64,000 nt of DNA from Cupriavidus lacunae. GTDB taxonomy: Bacteria > Pseudomonadota > Gammaproteobacteria > Burkholderiales > Burkholderiaceae. The translations under genes and the position numbers were made by a program. This document shows, piece by piece, positions 1 through 8,482 of this stretch. The stretch is taken from positions 18,439-82,438 of the forward strand of contig NZ_QKWJ01000030.1 in the NCBI RefSeq assembly GCF_003353055.1. The letters are read 5' to 3'. Under the pieces are notes generated by a model. The model did not search any database. It worked only from the letters and a program-made list of their open reading frames with translations, and was not told the origin of the DNA. The number at the start of each line of letters is the position of its first letter. The stretch's first letter is position 1.

Positions 1-504
1 CGCCATGCCGAACGGCGAGTTCAGGTCCTTCAGAAACACCGAGCGCTGGTCGGCCACGCCGTCGCCGTTGGTATCGCGCAGCAGCGTGATGCGGTTGGCG
101 CTGGGCGTGCCGGCACCGGCGCGCTTCATCAGCTTCTTCATGATCCAGCCGCGGATGCCCTTGCCGTCGTCGGGCTTGGCCGGGGCATTGCTCTCGGCCA
201 CCAGCACGTCGCCGTTGGGCAGCACGTAGATCCAGCGCGGATGATCCAGCTTGTCGGCAAAGGCCGTCACGGCCATGCCTTCAGCCGGCACCGGGCGCTG
301 GCCCGCTGCCCAGCCGATGGCGGGTGCGATGTTGACGGTGGGAATGGCGGTCGGGTTGGGCGGCGGCAGCTGCGGCGTGGGTCCGAAGCCGGCTTCGGAC
401 GGCAGCCTGGCCGTTTCGCCGCAGCCGGCAAGCGCGCCGAGGGTGGCGATGGCGCTCGCCAGCAATGCGACGCGCAGCAGGGAGAAAGCGGTGGGCGTCG
501 GCAT
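1..504 (-). CDS. PQQ-dependent sugar (sorbosone-type) dehydrogenase lipoprotein, 5' part only
   Basis: The N-terminal 168 residues of a gene that continues past the left edge. The start ATG follows GAGGAG with good spacing. Residues 1-27 form a lipoprotein signal ending in the lipobox LAGC, so the protein should be membrane-anchored in the periplasm. After a proline-rich linker comes the segment LDHPRWIYVLPNGDVLVAES, typical of the first blade of the sorbosone/glucose dehydrogenase beta-propeller family, and then a DTNGDGVADQR calcium-loop-like motif. Family members oxidise sugars or aldehydes with PQQ, but the substrate cannot be told from this fragment. The catalytic part lies outside the window. 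Confidence 0.75.
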   Translation of the reverse strand, partial: MPTPTAFSLLRVALLASAIATLGALAGCGETARLPSEAGFGPTPQLPPPNPTAIPTVNIAPAIGWAAGQRPVPAEGMAVTAFADKLDHPRWIYVLPNGDVLVAESNAPAKPDDGKGIRGWIMKKLMKRAGAGTPSANRITLLRDTNGDGVADQRSVFLKDLNSPFGMA

Positions 505-643
505 GATCCGGGCTCCTCAGGCAACGCAGGTCGGCGCGCCTGTTCCTGGACTATAGGATGCGCGGCACCCGGCCCTCTGTCGGCGCAGAAGAAGCCACCG
601 TGTAGGCCGATACCCAAGCTCGTGGCGCGCCGCGTCGCAAACC

Positions 644-1348
644 TCAGCCGCGGTGCGGCGTATCCAGCCCCTTCACCACGGCCGGGCGTTTGACGAACGC
701 CTCCAGCACGCGCCTGACGTGCGGGAAGTCCTGGATGCCGACCAGTTCGCCCGCCTCATAGAAGCCGACCAGGTTGCGCACCCACGGGAAGGTGGCGATG
801 TCGGCGATGGTGTACTCGTCGCCCATGATCCAGTCGCGCCCCGCCAGCCGCTGGTTCAGCACGTTCAGCAGGCGGCGGCTTTCGGCCACGTAGCGGTCGC
901 GCGGGCGCTTGTCCTCGTAGTCCTTGCCCGCGAACTTGTGGAAAAAGCCCACCTGCCCGAACATCGGCCCGATGCCGCCCATCTGGAACATCACCCACTG
1001 GATGGTTTCATAGCGGCGCGCCGGGTCGGCGGGAATCAGCTTGCCCGACTTGTCGGCCAGGTACAGCAGGATCGCGCCCGATTCGAACAGCGCCAGCGGC
1101 TTGCCGCCCGGGCCATTGGGGTCGAGGATCGCGGGGATCTTGTTGTTCGGGCTCAGCGACAGGAACTCCGGCGACATCTGGTCGTGGGTGTCGAAGCGCA
1201 CCAGGTGCGGTTCATACGCCAGGCCGGACTCCTCCAGCAGGATCGACACCTTGACCCCGTTGGGCGTGGGCAGGGAATAGAGCTGGATGCGGTCGGGATG
1301 CTGCGCCGGCCATTTGCGGGTGATGGGGAAAGCGGACAGATCGGGCAC
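644..1348 (-). CDS. Glutathione S-transferase, YfcG/YghU-like
   Basis: A 234-residue cytosolic GST. The thioredoxin-like N-domain (about 20-105) carries LYSLPTPNGVKVSILLEE, then NNKIPAI with the cis-proline and FESGAILLYLA with the Glu-Ser pair that binds glutathione. The C-domain is all-helical with the N-capping motif TIADIATFPW. This pattern is that of the disulfide-bond reductase group YfcG/YghU, which binds two glutathiones and uses no catalytic Tyr or Ser. I chose a GTG start because AGGAG lies five bases upstream. A longer reading would run into the divergent gene's side. It is probably transcribed alone. The substrate is unknown. Confidence 0.85.
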   Translation of the reverse strand: MPDLSAFPITRKWPAQHPDRIQLYSLPTPNGVKVSILLEESGLAYEPHLVRFDTHDQMSPEFLSLSPNNKIPAILDPNGPGGKPLALFESGAILLYLADKSGKLIPADPARRYETIQWVMFQMGGIGPMFGQVGFFHKFAGKDYEDKRPRDRYVAESRRLLNVLNQRLAGRDWIMGDEYTIADIATFPWVRNLVGFYEAGELVGIQDFPHVRRVLEAFVKRPAVVKGLDTPHRG

Positions 1349-1369
1349 ACTGGCTCCTGGTTCGGGCGC

Positions 1370-1687
1370 TTGCGCACTGCGGCAAGCGCCGGACAACGGA
1401 AAAGCCAGATCATAAACCGGCCCTGCCCTGCTTGCAGTGGGCGCGACGCGCGCGACCCGGCGACCGCCGACGCGACCACGGACCCCCTCGCCTCGCCGAC
1501 CCGGCGCGAACAGCAGATCCTGATGCTGATCGCGCGCGGCGCCACCGCCGGCGACATTGCCGCGCAACTCGACATCAGCCCGCTGACCGCACGCAAGCAC
1601 CGCGAAAACCTGATGCGCAAGCTGGATCCGCACAACACCGCCGAGGTGGTGGCTGACGCCGCGCGCCAGGGGATTCCACTGGACTGA
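1370..1687 (+). CDS. Orphan LuxR-type helix-turn-helix protein (start uncertain, possibly a remnant)
   Basis: The last 65 codons encode a full GerE/LuxR DNA-binding domain: SPTRREQQILMLIARGA, IAAQLDISPLTARKH and NLMRKLDPHNTAEVV. No receiver or autoinducer domain precedes it. There is no ATG before the domain; the best in-frame candidate is a TTG only 21 bases from the start of the divergent GST gene, without a clear Shine-Dalgarno. It is therefore either a short single-domain regulator or the 3' relic of a response regulator. It converges on acnB and shares the hairpin terminator between them. Confidence 0.5.
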   Translation: MRTAASAGQRKSQIINRPCPACSGRDARDPATADATTDPLASPTRREQQILMLIARGATAGDIAAQLDISPLTARKHRENLMRKLDPHNTAEVVADAARQGIPLD

Positions 1688-1729
1688 CGTTCAAGCAAGC
1701 CGGCAGGACCCAGGCGCCAGAAGCAAAAG

Positions 1730-1750
1730 GGGCCCCGCAACGCGGGGCCC
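1730..1750. terminator. Bidirectional rho-independent terminator
   Basis: A perfect 9-bp GC stem (GGGCCCCGC / GCGGGGCCC) with an AAC loop. On the minus strand it is followed by TTTTGCTT, which suits termination of acnB. On the plus strand it is followed by TCTCTTC and serves the convergent small regulator. Confidence 0.8.
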
Positions 1751-1778
1751 TCTCTTCATGCCAGCCTGACTGTGCGAC

Positions 1779-4370
1779 TTACACCGTCACGCCGTCGGCC
1801 ACTTCCTTGAAGTCCTCGATCTGGTCGAAGTTCATGTACTTGTAGATCTTGTCGCCATTGGCGTTGAGCACGCCCATGTCGGCCATGTACTCTTCCTTGG
1901 TCGGGATACGACCCAGGCGCGAGCAGATCGCGGCCAGTTCGGCGGAGCCCAGGTACACGTTGGTGTTCTTGCCCAGGCGGTTCGGGAAGTTACGCGTGCT
2001 GGTCGACATCACCGTGGCGCCTTCGCGCACCTGAGCCTGGTTGCCCATGCACAGCGAGCAGCCCGGCATTTCGGTGCGGGCACCGGCGGTGCCGAACACG
2101 CCGTAGTGGCCTTCCTCGGTCAGCTGCTTCTGGTCCATCTTGGTCGGCGGGGCCACCCACAGCTTGACCGGGATGTCGCGCTTGCCTTCCAGCAGCTTGG
2201 AGGCTGCGCGGAAGTGGCCGATGTTGGTCATGCACGAACCGATGAATACTTCATCGATCTTGGCGCCGGACACGTCCGACAGCGTCTTCACGTCGTCCGG
2301 GTCGTTCGGGCAGGCCACGATCGGCTCGTGCACGTCGGCCAGGTCGATCTCGATCACGGCGGCGTACTCGGCGTCGGCGTCCGGCTGCAGCAGTTCCGGC
2401 TTGGCCAGCCAGGCTTCCATGGCCTTGATGCGGCGCTGCAGGCTGCGCGGGTCCTGGTAGCCCTGGGCGATCATCCACTTCAGCAGCGTGATGTTGCTGT
2501 TGATGTATTCGATGATCGGGTCCTTGTTCAGGCGCACCGTGCAACCAGCGGCCGAACGCTCAGCGGAAGCATCCGACAGCTCAAACGCTTGCTCGACCTT
2601 CAGGTCGGGCAGGCCTTCGATTTCCAGGATACGGCCCGAGAAGATGTTCTGCTTGCCTTGCTTGGCCACGGTCAGCAGGCCTTGCTTGATCGCGTACAGC
2701 GGGATCGCGTTGACCAGGTCGCGCAGGGTCACGCCCGGCTGCATCTTGCCCTTGAAGCGGACCAGCACCGATTCCGGCATGTCCAGCGGCATCACGCCGG
2801 TGGCGGCGGCAAAGGCCACCAGGCCCGAACCTGCGGGGAAGCTGATGCCGATCGGGAAGCGGGTGTGCGAGTCGCCGCCGGTGCCGACGGTGTCGGGCAG
2901 CAGCATGCGGTTCAGCCACGAGTGGATCACGCCGTCGCCCGGGCGCAGCGAGATGCCGCCACGGGTGCTGATGAACTCAGGCAGCGTGTGGTGGGTCTTG
3001 ACGTCGACCGGTTTCGGATAAGCGGCGGTGTGGCAGAACGACTGCATCACCAGGTCGGCCGAGAAGCCCAGGCAAGCCAGGTCCTTCAGCTCGTCGCGGG
3101 TCATCGGGCCGGTGGTGTCCTGCGAGCCCACCGAGGTCATCTTCGGTTCGCAGTAGGTGCCCGGGCGCATGCCCTTGCCTTCCGGCAGACCGCAGGCGCG
3201 GCCAACCATCTTCTGGGCCAGCGTGAAGCCCTTGCCGGTATCGGCCGGGTTCTGCGGCAGGCGGAACAGCGTCGACGGGGCCAGGCCCAGCGCTTCGCGC
3301 GCCTTGGCGGTCAGGCCACGGCCAACGATCAGCGGAATGCGGCCGCCGGCGCGCACTTCGTCGAACAGCACGTCGGACTTGACCTTGAACTCGGCGATCA
3401 CTTCACCGTTCTTCAGCGCCTTGCCGTCGTACGGACGCAGTTCGACCACGTCGCCCATTTCCATCTTCGACACGTCCAGCTCGATCGGCAGCGCGCCGGC
3501 GTCTTCCATGGTGTTGTAGAAGATCGGGGCGATCTTGTTGCCCAGGCACACGCCGCCGAAGCGCTTGTTCGGGATGAACGGGATGTCTTCGCCGGTGAAC
3601 CACAGCACCGAGTTGGTGGCGGACTTGCGGCTGGAGCCGGTGCCGACCACGTCGCCCACGTAGGCGACCAGGTGGCCCTTTTCCTTCAGCGACTCGATGA
3701 ACTTGACCGGGCCGCGCTTGCCGTCTTCTTCCGGCTGGAATGCCGCGCCTTCGCGCTTGTTCTTCAGCGTGGCCAGCGCGTGCATCGGGATGTCCGGGCG
3801 GGTGGTGGCGTCCGGGGCCGGCGACAGGTCGTCGGTGTTGGTTTCGCCCGGCACCTTGAACACGGTGATGGTCAGGCTTTGCGGCACTTCCGGACGGCTG
3901 GTGAACCATTCGGCGTCGGCCCAGCTTTGCAGCACGGCCTTGGCGTTGACGTTGCCCTTGTCGGCCTTTTCCTTCACGTCGTGGAAGGCGTCGAACATCA
4001 GCAGGGTCTTCTTCAGCGCCTCGGCGGCGACGGTGCCCACTTCGGCATCGTCCAGCAGCTCGATCAGCGGCGAGATGTTGTAGCCGCCCAGCATGGTGCC
4101 CAGCAGCTCGGCCGCCTTGGCGCGCGAGATCAGCGCGCACTTCTCTTTGCCCAGCGCCACAGCGGCCAGGTACGAAGCCTTGACCTTGGCGGCGTCATCC
4201 ACGCCGGCCGGCACGCGGTAGGTGATCAGCTCGACCAGGTTCTGCTCTTCACCGGCGGGCGGGTTCTTCAGCAGTTCGACCAGCTCGGCCGTCTGCTTGG
4301 CAATCAGGGGCAGAGGGGGGATGCCAAGCGCGGCGCGCTCGGCCACATGTGCGCGATAGTTTTCAAGCAT
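1779..4370 (-). CDS. acnB: Aconitate hydratase B
   Basis: An 863-residue bifunctional aconitase/2-methylisocitrate dehydratase of the TCA cycle, cytoplasmic, with a [4Fe-4S] cluster. The length matches AcnB. The N-terminal HEAT-like helical domain is followed by the swivel domain (GDVVGTGSSRKSATNSVLWF) and the three aconitase domains. The cluster cysteines are visible in FIGSCMTNIGHF and in the C-x2-C of GCSLCMGNQA. The start ATG is preceded by AGGTT. The long AT-richer upstream region has a palindromic operator candidate. It is monocistronic, ending in a strong hairpin. Confidence 0.97.
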   Translation of the reverse strand: MLENYRAHVAERAALGIPPLPLIAKQTAELVELLKNPPAGEEQNLVELITYRVPAGVDDAAKVKASYLAAVALGKEKCALISRAKAAELLGTMLGGYNISPLIELLDDAEVGTVAAEALKKTLLMFDAFHDVKEKADKGNVNAKAVLQSWADAEWFTSRPEVPQSLTITVFKVPGETNTDDLSPAPDATTRPDIPMHALATLKNKREGAAFQPEEDGKRGPVKFIESLKEKGHLVAYVGDVVGTGSSRKSATNSVLWFTGEDIPFIPNKRFGGVCLGNKIAPIFYNTMEDAGALPIELDVSKMEMGDVVELRPYDGKALKNGEVIAEFKVKSDVLFDEVRAGGRIPLIVGRGLTAKAREALGLAPSTLFRLPQNPADTGKGFTLAQKMVGRACGLPEGKGMRPGTYCEPKMTSVGSQDTTGPMTRDELKDLACLGFSADLVMQSFCHTAAYPKPVDVKTHHTLPEFISTRGGISLRPGDGVIHSWLNRMLLPDTVGTGGDSHTRFPIGISFPAGSGLVAFAAATGVMPLDMPESVLVRFKGKMQPGVTLRDLVNAIPLYAIKQGLLTVAKQGKQNIFSGRILEIEGLPDLKVEQAFELSDASAERSAAGCTVRLNKDPIIEYINSNITLLKWMIAQGYQDPRSLQRRIKAMEAWLAKPELLQPDADAEYAAVIEIDLADVHEPIVACPNDPDDVKTLSDVSGAKIDEVFIGSCMTNIGHFRAASKLLEGKRDIPVKLWVAPPTKMDQKQLTEEGHYGVFGTAGARTEMPGCSLCMGNQAQVREGATVMSTSTRNFPNRLGKNTNVYLGSAELAAICSRLGRIPTKEEYMADMGVLNANGDKIYKYMNFDQIEDFKEVADGVTV

Positions 4371-4448
4371 GGGAACCTGCTGAGTAATTAGGTTTAGAAA
4401 ATCTCGTTACGTCGCGATTGTAGTCCGAAGCGACTCCTCGGTCAAATG

Positions 4449-4467
4449 TCTTATATCTTATATAAGA
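4449..4467. promoter_or_regulatory. Palindromic operator candidate upstream of acnB
   Basis: In an AT-rich island of the 443-bp gap between acnB and fliL there is a perfect 12-bp palindrome, TCTTATATAAGA, preceded directly by another TCTTATA half-site. It lies about 80 bp upstream of the acnB start. GntR-family regulators of TCA-cycle genes in betaproteobacteria bind sites of this general look, so a GntR-type operator is my inference. The rest of the gap shows no gene and no convincing flagellar sigma-28 promoter. Confidence 0.45.
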
Positions 4468-4813
4468 GTAAAGATGAAAAAATGCTTAACAATCAAGGCA
4501 CTAAGGACTTATCGATCCGCAGGATCACATGATGTACTACCCGACTAGCGCAGTAGGGAATGCACGTCGACGCTGCCCGAACCCGCCCCGCCGGGCCGGC
4601 CCCGATTCGCCGCGAGCCGCACCGACACTCAAGTTCACACGACATGAAGCGTTAACCAGCCTGCAGGCGCGCATCACGAAGCGCCCGCTCGCGTAGCCGT
4701 GCCTGCTCCCTTTCCGCTCAAATGGCCAAGCTGAAAGGGTTTCCCCCTTTTTTTCGGCCCTTTGCTGGCCTGCGATTCCGGAAGAATGGCAGGCATTCCG
4801 ATACAGGCTTCTC

Positions 4814-5305
4814 ATGGCGAACACGGCTTCCCCTCCCCGGACTGGCAACACAGGCAAGCGCGGCCGGCTGCTGCTGATCGGCGCCGGCGTGCTGGTTGTG
4901 GCACTGGGCGCCGGAGGCTTCGTGCTGGGCAGCGTACTGAGCAACCGCCACCCGGCGGCCGCCGCCGCGCCCGCCGCCCCGGTCGTACCGCCGCCGATCT
5001 TCGTGCCGCTGGATGCGTTCACCGTCAACCTGCGCAGCGACGACGGCGACCGCTTCCTGCACACCGGCCTGTCGCTGAAGGTGGCCGATGCCGAGACCCA
5101 GGCGCGCCTGGCCCAGTACCTGCCCGAAGCGCGCAGCCGCATCCTGCTGCTGCTGTCGGCCAGGCAGCCGGCCGACCTGGCCACCGTCGAAGGCAAGCGC
5201 AAGCTGGCCGACGACATCCGCGACACCATCAGCAAGCCGTTTGCCAGTGGCCTGCCGGCGCAGCGCGTGCTGGATGTGCTCTTCACCTCGTTCGTGGTGC
5301 AGTAA
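4814..5305 (+). CDS. fliL: Flagellar basal-body protein FliL
   Basis: A 163-residue inner-membrane protein with one transmembrane helix at about 18-42 (LLLIGAGVLVVALGAGGFVL), a short Ala/Pro linker, and a periplasmic FliL domain beginning FVPLDAFTVNL and ending VLDVLFTSFVVQ. FliL surrounds the MotAB stator and modulates motor output. It opens the flagellar operon and is followed 57 bp later by fliM. The gene order fliL-M-N-O-P-Q-R is the conserved one. Confidence 0.93.
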   Translation: MANTASPPRTGNTGKRGRLLLIGAGVLVVALGAGGFVLGSVLSNRHPAAAAAPAAPVVPPPIFVPLDAFTVNLRSDDGDRFLHTGLSLKVADAETQARLAQYLPEARSRILLLLSARQPADLATVEGKRKLADDIRDTISKPFASGLPAQRVLDVLFTSFVVQ

Positions 5306-5362
5306 GCGCAAGCCAGGGCAGCCGGATTCATCCATAACGCCGCACAAGGGGCAGGACACTAG

Positions 5363-6382
5363 ATGGCCTACGACAAGTTCCTCTCGCAAGACGAGGTAGA
5401 CGAGCTGCTCAAGGGCGTATCCGGCGAAGCCGATACGCCCAAGGCCAGCGAGCCTGCTCCCGACGAAGGCGCGGTGCGCCCCTACAACCTGGCGAAGCAG
5501 GAACGCATCATCCGCGGCCGCCTGCACACGCTGGAAATCATCAACGAGCGCTTTGCGCGCTCGATGCGCACGGCGCTGTTCAATTTCATCCGCCGCGGCG
5601 CGGACATCTCAGTTGGCAGCGTGAGGATCGAGAAGTTCGGCGATTTCTCGCGCAACCTGCCGATGCCGACCAACCTGAACCTGGTCCACCTGAAGCCGCT
5701 GCGCGGCACCGCCCTGTTCATCTACGACCCGAACCTGGTGTTTCTGGTGGTGGACAACCTGTTCGGCGGCGACGGCCGCTTCCACACCCGCGTGGAAGGC
5801 CGCGACTTCACCCAGACCGAGCAGCGCATCATCCAGCGCATGCTGGAGCTGACGCTGACCAGCTACGGCAACGCCTGGCGCACCGTGCACCCGATCGAGA
5901 CCGAGTACATCCGCTCGGAGATGCACCCCAAGTTTGCCAACGTCGCCACGCACAACGAAGCCGTGGTGACCACCGCCTTCCATATCGAACTGGGCGCGGT
6001 CGGCGGCCAGCTTCACGTATGCCTGCCGTACTCGATGATCGAGCCCCTCAAGGACCTGCTGATGAATCCGCTGCAGGACGAGAAGGAGGTCGACAAGGGC
6101 TGGGTCACGCAACTGTCCACGCAGCTGCGCGCGGCCGAGGTGGAGCTGGTGGCCGAATTCGCGCACCTGCAGAGCACCGTGGCCGAAGTGCTGGCGATGC
6201 GCGCCGGCGACGTGCTGCCGATCGAGCTGCCGGAGAAGATCTTCGGCAAGGTGGACGGCGTGCCCGTCATGCAATGCGGCTTCGGCACGATGAACGGCCA
6301 GTATGCGCTGCGGGTAGAACGAATGATCAATCACCAGGACGGCGATTCCCACCTGGACACCGAGGACACCGATTATGACTGA
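5363..6382 (+). CDS. fliM: Flagellar motor switch protein FliM
   Basis: A 339-residue C-ring component. The N-terminus carries the CheY-P binding motif FLSQDEVDELLKG. A CheC/X-like middle domain (about 50-240) follows, then a SpoA-type C-terminal domain that contacts FliN (ELPEKIFGKVDGVPVMQCG). It sits in the cytoplasmic ring and sets rotation direction. The 3' end overlaps fliN by eight bases, which suggests translational coupling. Confidence 0.96.
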   Translation: MAYDKFLSQDEVDELLKGVSGEADTPKASEPAPDEGAVRPYNLAKQERIIRGRLHTLEIINERFARSMRTALFNFIRRGADISVGSVRIEKFGDFSRNLPMPTNLNLVHLKPLRGTALFIYDPNLVFLVVDNLFGGDGRFHTRVEGRDFTQTEQRIIQRMLELTLTSYGNAWRTVHPIETEYIRSEMHPKFANVATHNEAVVTTAFHIELGAVGGQLHVCLPYSMIEPLKDLLMNPLQDEKEVDKGWVTQLSTQLRAAEVELVAEFAHLQSTVAEVLAMRAGDVLPIELPEKIFGKVDGVPVMQCGFGTMNGQYALRVERMINHQDGDSHLDTEDTDYD

Positions 6383-6824
6383 CGGCATCGAGGACAAGCC
6401 GGTCGACCCGATGGACGACTGGGCCAGCGCGCTGGCCGAGCAGACCAGCGCCACATCCGCCGAGATCCCCGCAGCCGCCGCACCGGCGGCCGCGCCTGCG
6501 GCCACCCCGGCCGCTGCCACCGTCTTCCCGCCGCTGGCCAAGGAAGCGCCGAGCGGCTTCCGCAACGATATCGAGATGATCCTCGATATCCCGGTGCAGC
6601 TGACCGTGGAACTGGGCCGCACCAAGGTGCCCATCAAGAACCTGCTGCAACTGGCGCAGGGCTCGGTGGTGGAACTGGATGGCCTGGCCGGCGAGCCGAT
6701 GGACGTGCTGGTCAACGGCTACCTGATCGCGCAGGGCGAGGTGGTGGTGGTGAACGACAAGTTCGGCATCCGCCTGACGGACATCATCACGCCGTCCGAA
6801 CGCATCCGGAAGCTGAACAAATGA
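6375..6824 (+). CDS. fliN: Flagellar motor switch protein FliN
   Basis: 149 residues: an acidic N-terminus, an Ala/Pro-rich linker (about 30-55) and a C-terminal SpoA domain with LDIPVQLTVELGRTKVPIK and LVNGYLIAQGEVVVVNDKFG. It forms the lower C-ring with FliM and docks FliH-FliI export complexes. It overlaps fliM upstream and fliO downstream (ATGA). The Ala-rich linker makes it slightly longer than the enterobacterial protein. Confidence 0.95.
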   Translation: MTDGIEDKPVDPMDDWASALAEQTSATSAEIPAAAAPAAAPAATPAAATVFPPLAKEAPSGFRNDIEMILDIPVQLTVELGRTKVPIKNLLQLAQGSVVELDGLAGEPMDVLVNGYLIAQGEVVVVNDKFGIRLTDIITPSERIRKLNK

Positions 6825-7276
6825 CCATGCCGACGCGCGCCAGCCTGGCCGTGCTTGCGCTGCTGCCGGGGGCCGTCATGGCCGCCGACGGCACGCATGT
6901 GCCCGCCATCAGCGGCGCGGCCAGCCTGGCGCAGGCCGGGCTGGGGCTGTTCGCCATCATCGCGCTGATCCTGGGCATGGCCTGGGTGGCGCGGCGTGCC
7001 GGCCTGGTGCGCCATGCCACCGGCGGCGCCATGAAGGTGGTCGGCAGCACCATGCTGGGCGCACGCCAGCGCCTGGTGCTGGTCGAGGTGGGCGATACCT
7101 GGCTGGTGCTGGGCGTGAGCCCCGGCGAAATCCGGCCGCTGCACACCATGACGGCGGGCACCACCGCCGCCCACCCGACGGCCACCCCCGGCGCCATCGG
7201 ATCGTCGCAACCGCCGACCGGCGGCACCTTTGCCGAAAAGCTGCTGCGTTCGATGCAGGATCACTTCAAATCATGA
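6821..7276 (+). CDS. fliO: Flagellar biosynthesis protein FliO
   Basis: 151 residues with a cleavable-looking hydrophobic start (about 1-22), a transmembrane helix around 38-60 (LGLFAIIALILGMAWVARRA), and a cytoplasmic FliO domain (VVGSTMLGARQRLVLVEVGD, WLVLGVSPGEI). FliO helps assemble the FliP ring of the export gate. FliO is poorly conserved, and the identification leans on position between fliN and fliP, with four-base overlaps on both sides, as well as on the domain. Confidence 0.9.
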   Translation: MTMPTRASLAVLALLPGAVMAADGTHVPAISGAASLAQAGLGLFAIIALILGMAWVARRAGLVRHATGGAMKVVGSTMLGARQRLVLVEVGDTWLVLGVSPGEIRPLHTMTAGTTAAHPTATPGAIGSSQPPTGGTFAEKLLRSMQDHFKS

Positions 7277-8094
7277 ATTCCCCGCGTGCCGCGCTGCGGC
7301 GCCATGCCTGCGCCGTGCGCGAGACTGCGGCCGCGCGTAACTTCCCGATGCTGGCCCTGCTGGCACTGATGCTGGCCCTTGCCGCGCTGGCATTCGCGCC
7401 CGCACCAGCCTGGGCCCAGGCACTGCCCGGCGTCATCAGCAAGCCCGCCCCGGGCGGCGGCCAGATCTGGTCGCTGCCGGTGCAGACGCTGGTGCTGCTG
7501 ACCTCGCTGTCGTTCCTGCCGGCGGCAATGCTGATGATGACCGGCTTCACCCGCATCATCATCGTGCTGGGCCTGCTGCGCAACGCGCTGGGCACGGCCA
7601 CCTCGCCGCCCAACCAGGTGCTGGTGGGCCTGTCGCTGTTCCTGACCTTCTTCGTGATGGCACCGGTGTTCGACCACGTCTACAACGACGCCTACAAGCC
7701 GCTGTCGGAAAACAAGATCAGCCTGGAAGCCGCGGCGGCAAAGGCCGTCGAGCCGCTCAAGGGCTTCATGCTGCGCCAGACCCGCGAGAAGGACCTGGCC
7801 ATGTTTGCCCAGATGGCCAAGGCGCCGGAGATGCAGGGCCCGGAGGAAGTGCCGCTCAGCATCCTGGTGCCGGCCTTCGTCACCAGTGAACTGAAGACCG
7901 CGTTCCAGATCGGCTTCACCATCTTCATCCCGTTCCTGATCATCGACCTGGTCGTGGCCAGCGTGCTGATGGCGATGGGGATGATGATGGTGCCGCCGGC
8001 CACCATCTCGCTGCCGTTCAAGCTGATGCTGTTCGTGCTGGTCGACGGCTGGCAGCTGCTGCTGGGTTCGCTGGCGCAGAGCTTCATGAACTGA
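7273..8094 (+). CDS. fliP: Flagellar export gate protein FliP
   Basis: A 273-residue membrane protein. The first 48 residues hold a long signal peptide ending near PAPAWAQA. Conserved FliP stretches follow: SLSFLPAAMLMMTGFTRI, ALGTATSPPNQVLVGLSLFL, ILVPAFVTSELKTAFQIGF and SLPFKLMLFVLVDGWQLL. It forms the core FliP5 ring of the type III export gate with FliQ and FliR. The start overlaps the fliO stop. Confidence 0.96.
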   Translation: MNSPRAALRRHACAVRETAAARNFPMLALLALMLALAALAFAPAPAWAQALPGVISKPAPGGGQIWSLPVQTLVLLTSLSFLPAAMLMMTGFTRIIIVLGLLRNALGTATSPPNQVLVGLSLFLTFFVMAPVFDHVYNDAYKPLSENKISLEAAAAKAVEPLKGFMLRQTREKDLAMFAQMAKAPEMQGPEEVPLSILVPAFVTSELKTAFQIGFTIFIPFLIIDLVVASVLMAMGMMMVPPATISLPFKLMLFVLVDGWQLLLGSLAQSFMN

Positions 8095-8136
8095 GGCGGC
8101 CAGCCAGCGTCCGCCACACACCGCAGAGTCCGAGCC

Positions 8137-8406
8137 ATGACACCTGAGACCGTAATGACCATCGCCACCCAGGCGATGAAGATGACCCTGCTGCTGGCTG
8201 CCCCGCTGCTGCTGGTGGCGCTGGCCGCCGGCCTGCTGGTCAGCCTGTTCCAGGCCGCGACCCAGATCAACGAGATGACGCTGAGCTTTATCCCCAAGCT
8301 GATCGCGCTGTTCGCCACCATGGTGCTGGCAGGTCCGTGGATGATCAATTCGATGGTCGACTACATGCGCGAGGTGTTCCAGAGCATTCCCGCGATGGCG
8401 CACTGA
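8137..8406 (+). CDS. fliQ: Flagellar export gate protein FliQ
   Basis: 89 residues with two transmembrane helices (about 17-40 and 55-75) and the conserved motif LFQAATQINEMTLSFIPK. Length and sequence are those of FliQ, a subunit of the export gate. It lies 42 bp after fliP. The 76-bp gap to fliR contains a short C-rich run with three near-copies of TTCGTCGCC. Confidence 0.95.
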   Translation: MTPETVMTIATQAMKMTLLLAAPLLLVALAAGLLVSLFQAATQINEMTLSFIPKLIALFATMVLAGPWMINSMVDYMREVFQSIPAMAH

Positions 8407-8482
8407 CGGCGGCCGCGCTCGCCTTCGTCGCCTTCGTCGCATTCGTCGCCCCCCCGCCCTCCCTGCCCGCCGACTCCCCGCA

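Noticed and set aside
2106..4391. A 761-codon open frame antisense to acnB, rich in His, Gln, Arg and Ala
   Set aside because: It is the typical mirror frame of a high-GC gene. acnB on the other strand is unmistakable, and the antisense product has no domain.
4740..4813. Possible sigma-28 flagellar promoter before fliL (CCGATA near 4797)
   Set aside because: Only part of the -10 box fits, and no TAAA-type -35 box lies at the right distance.
8407..8482. Short TTCGTCGCC near-repeats between fliQ and fliR
   Set aside because: Three imperfect copies in a C-rich spacer are within what base composition alone can give.
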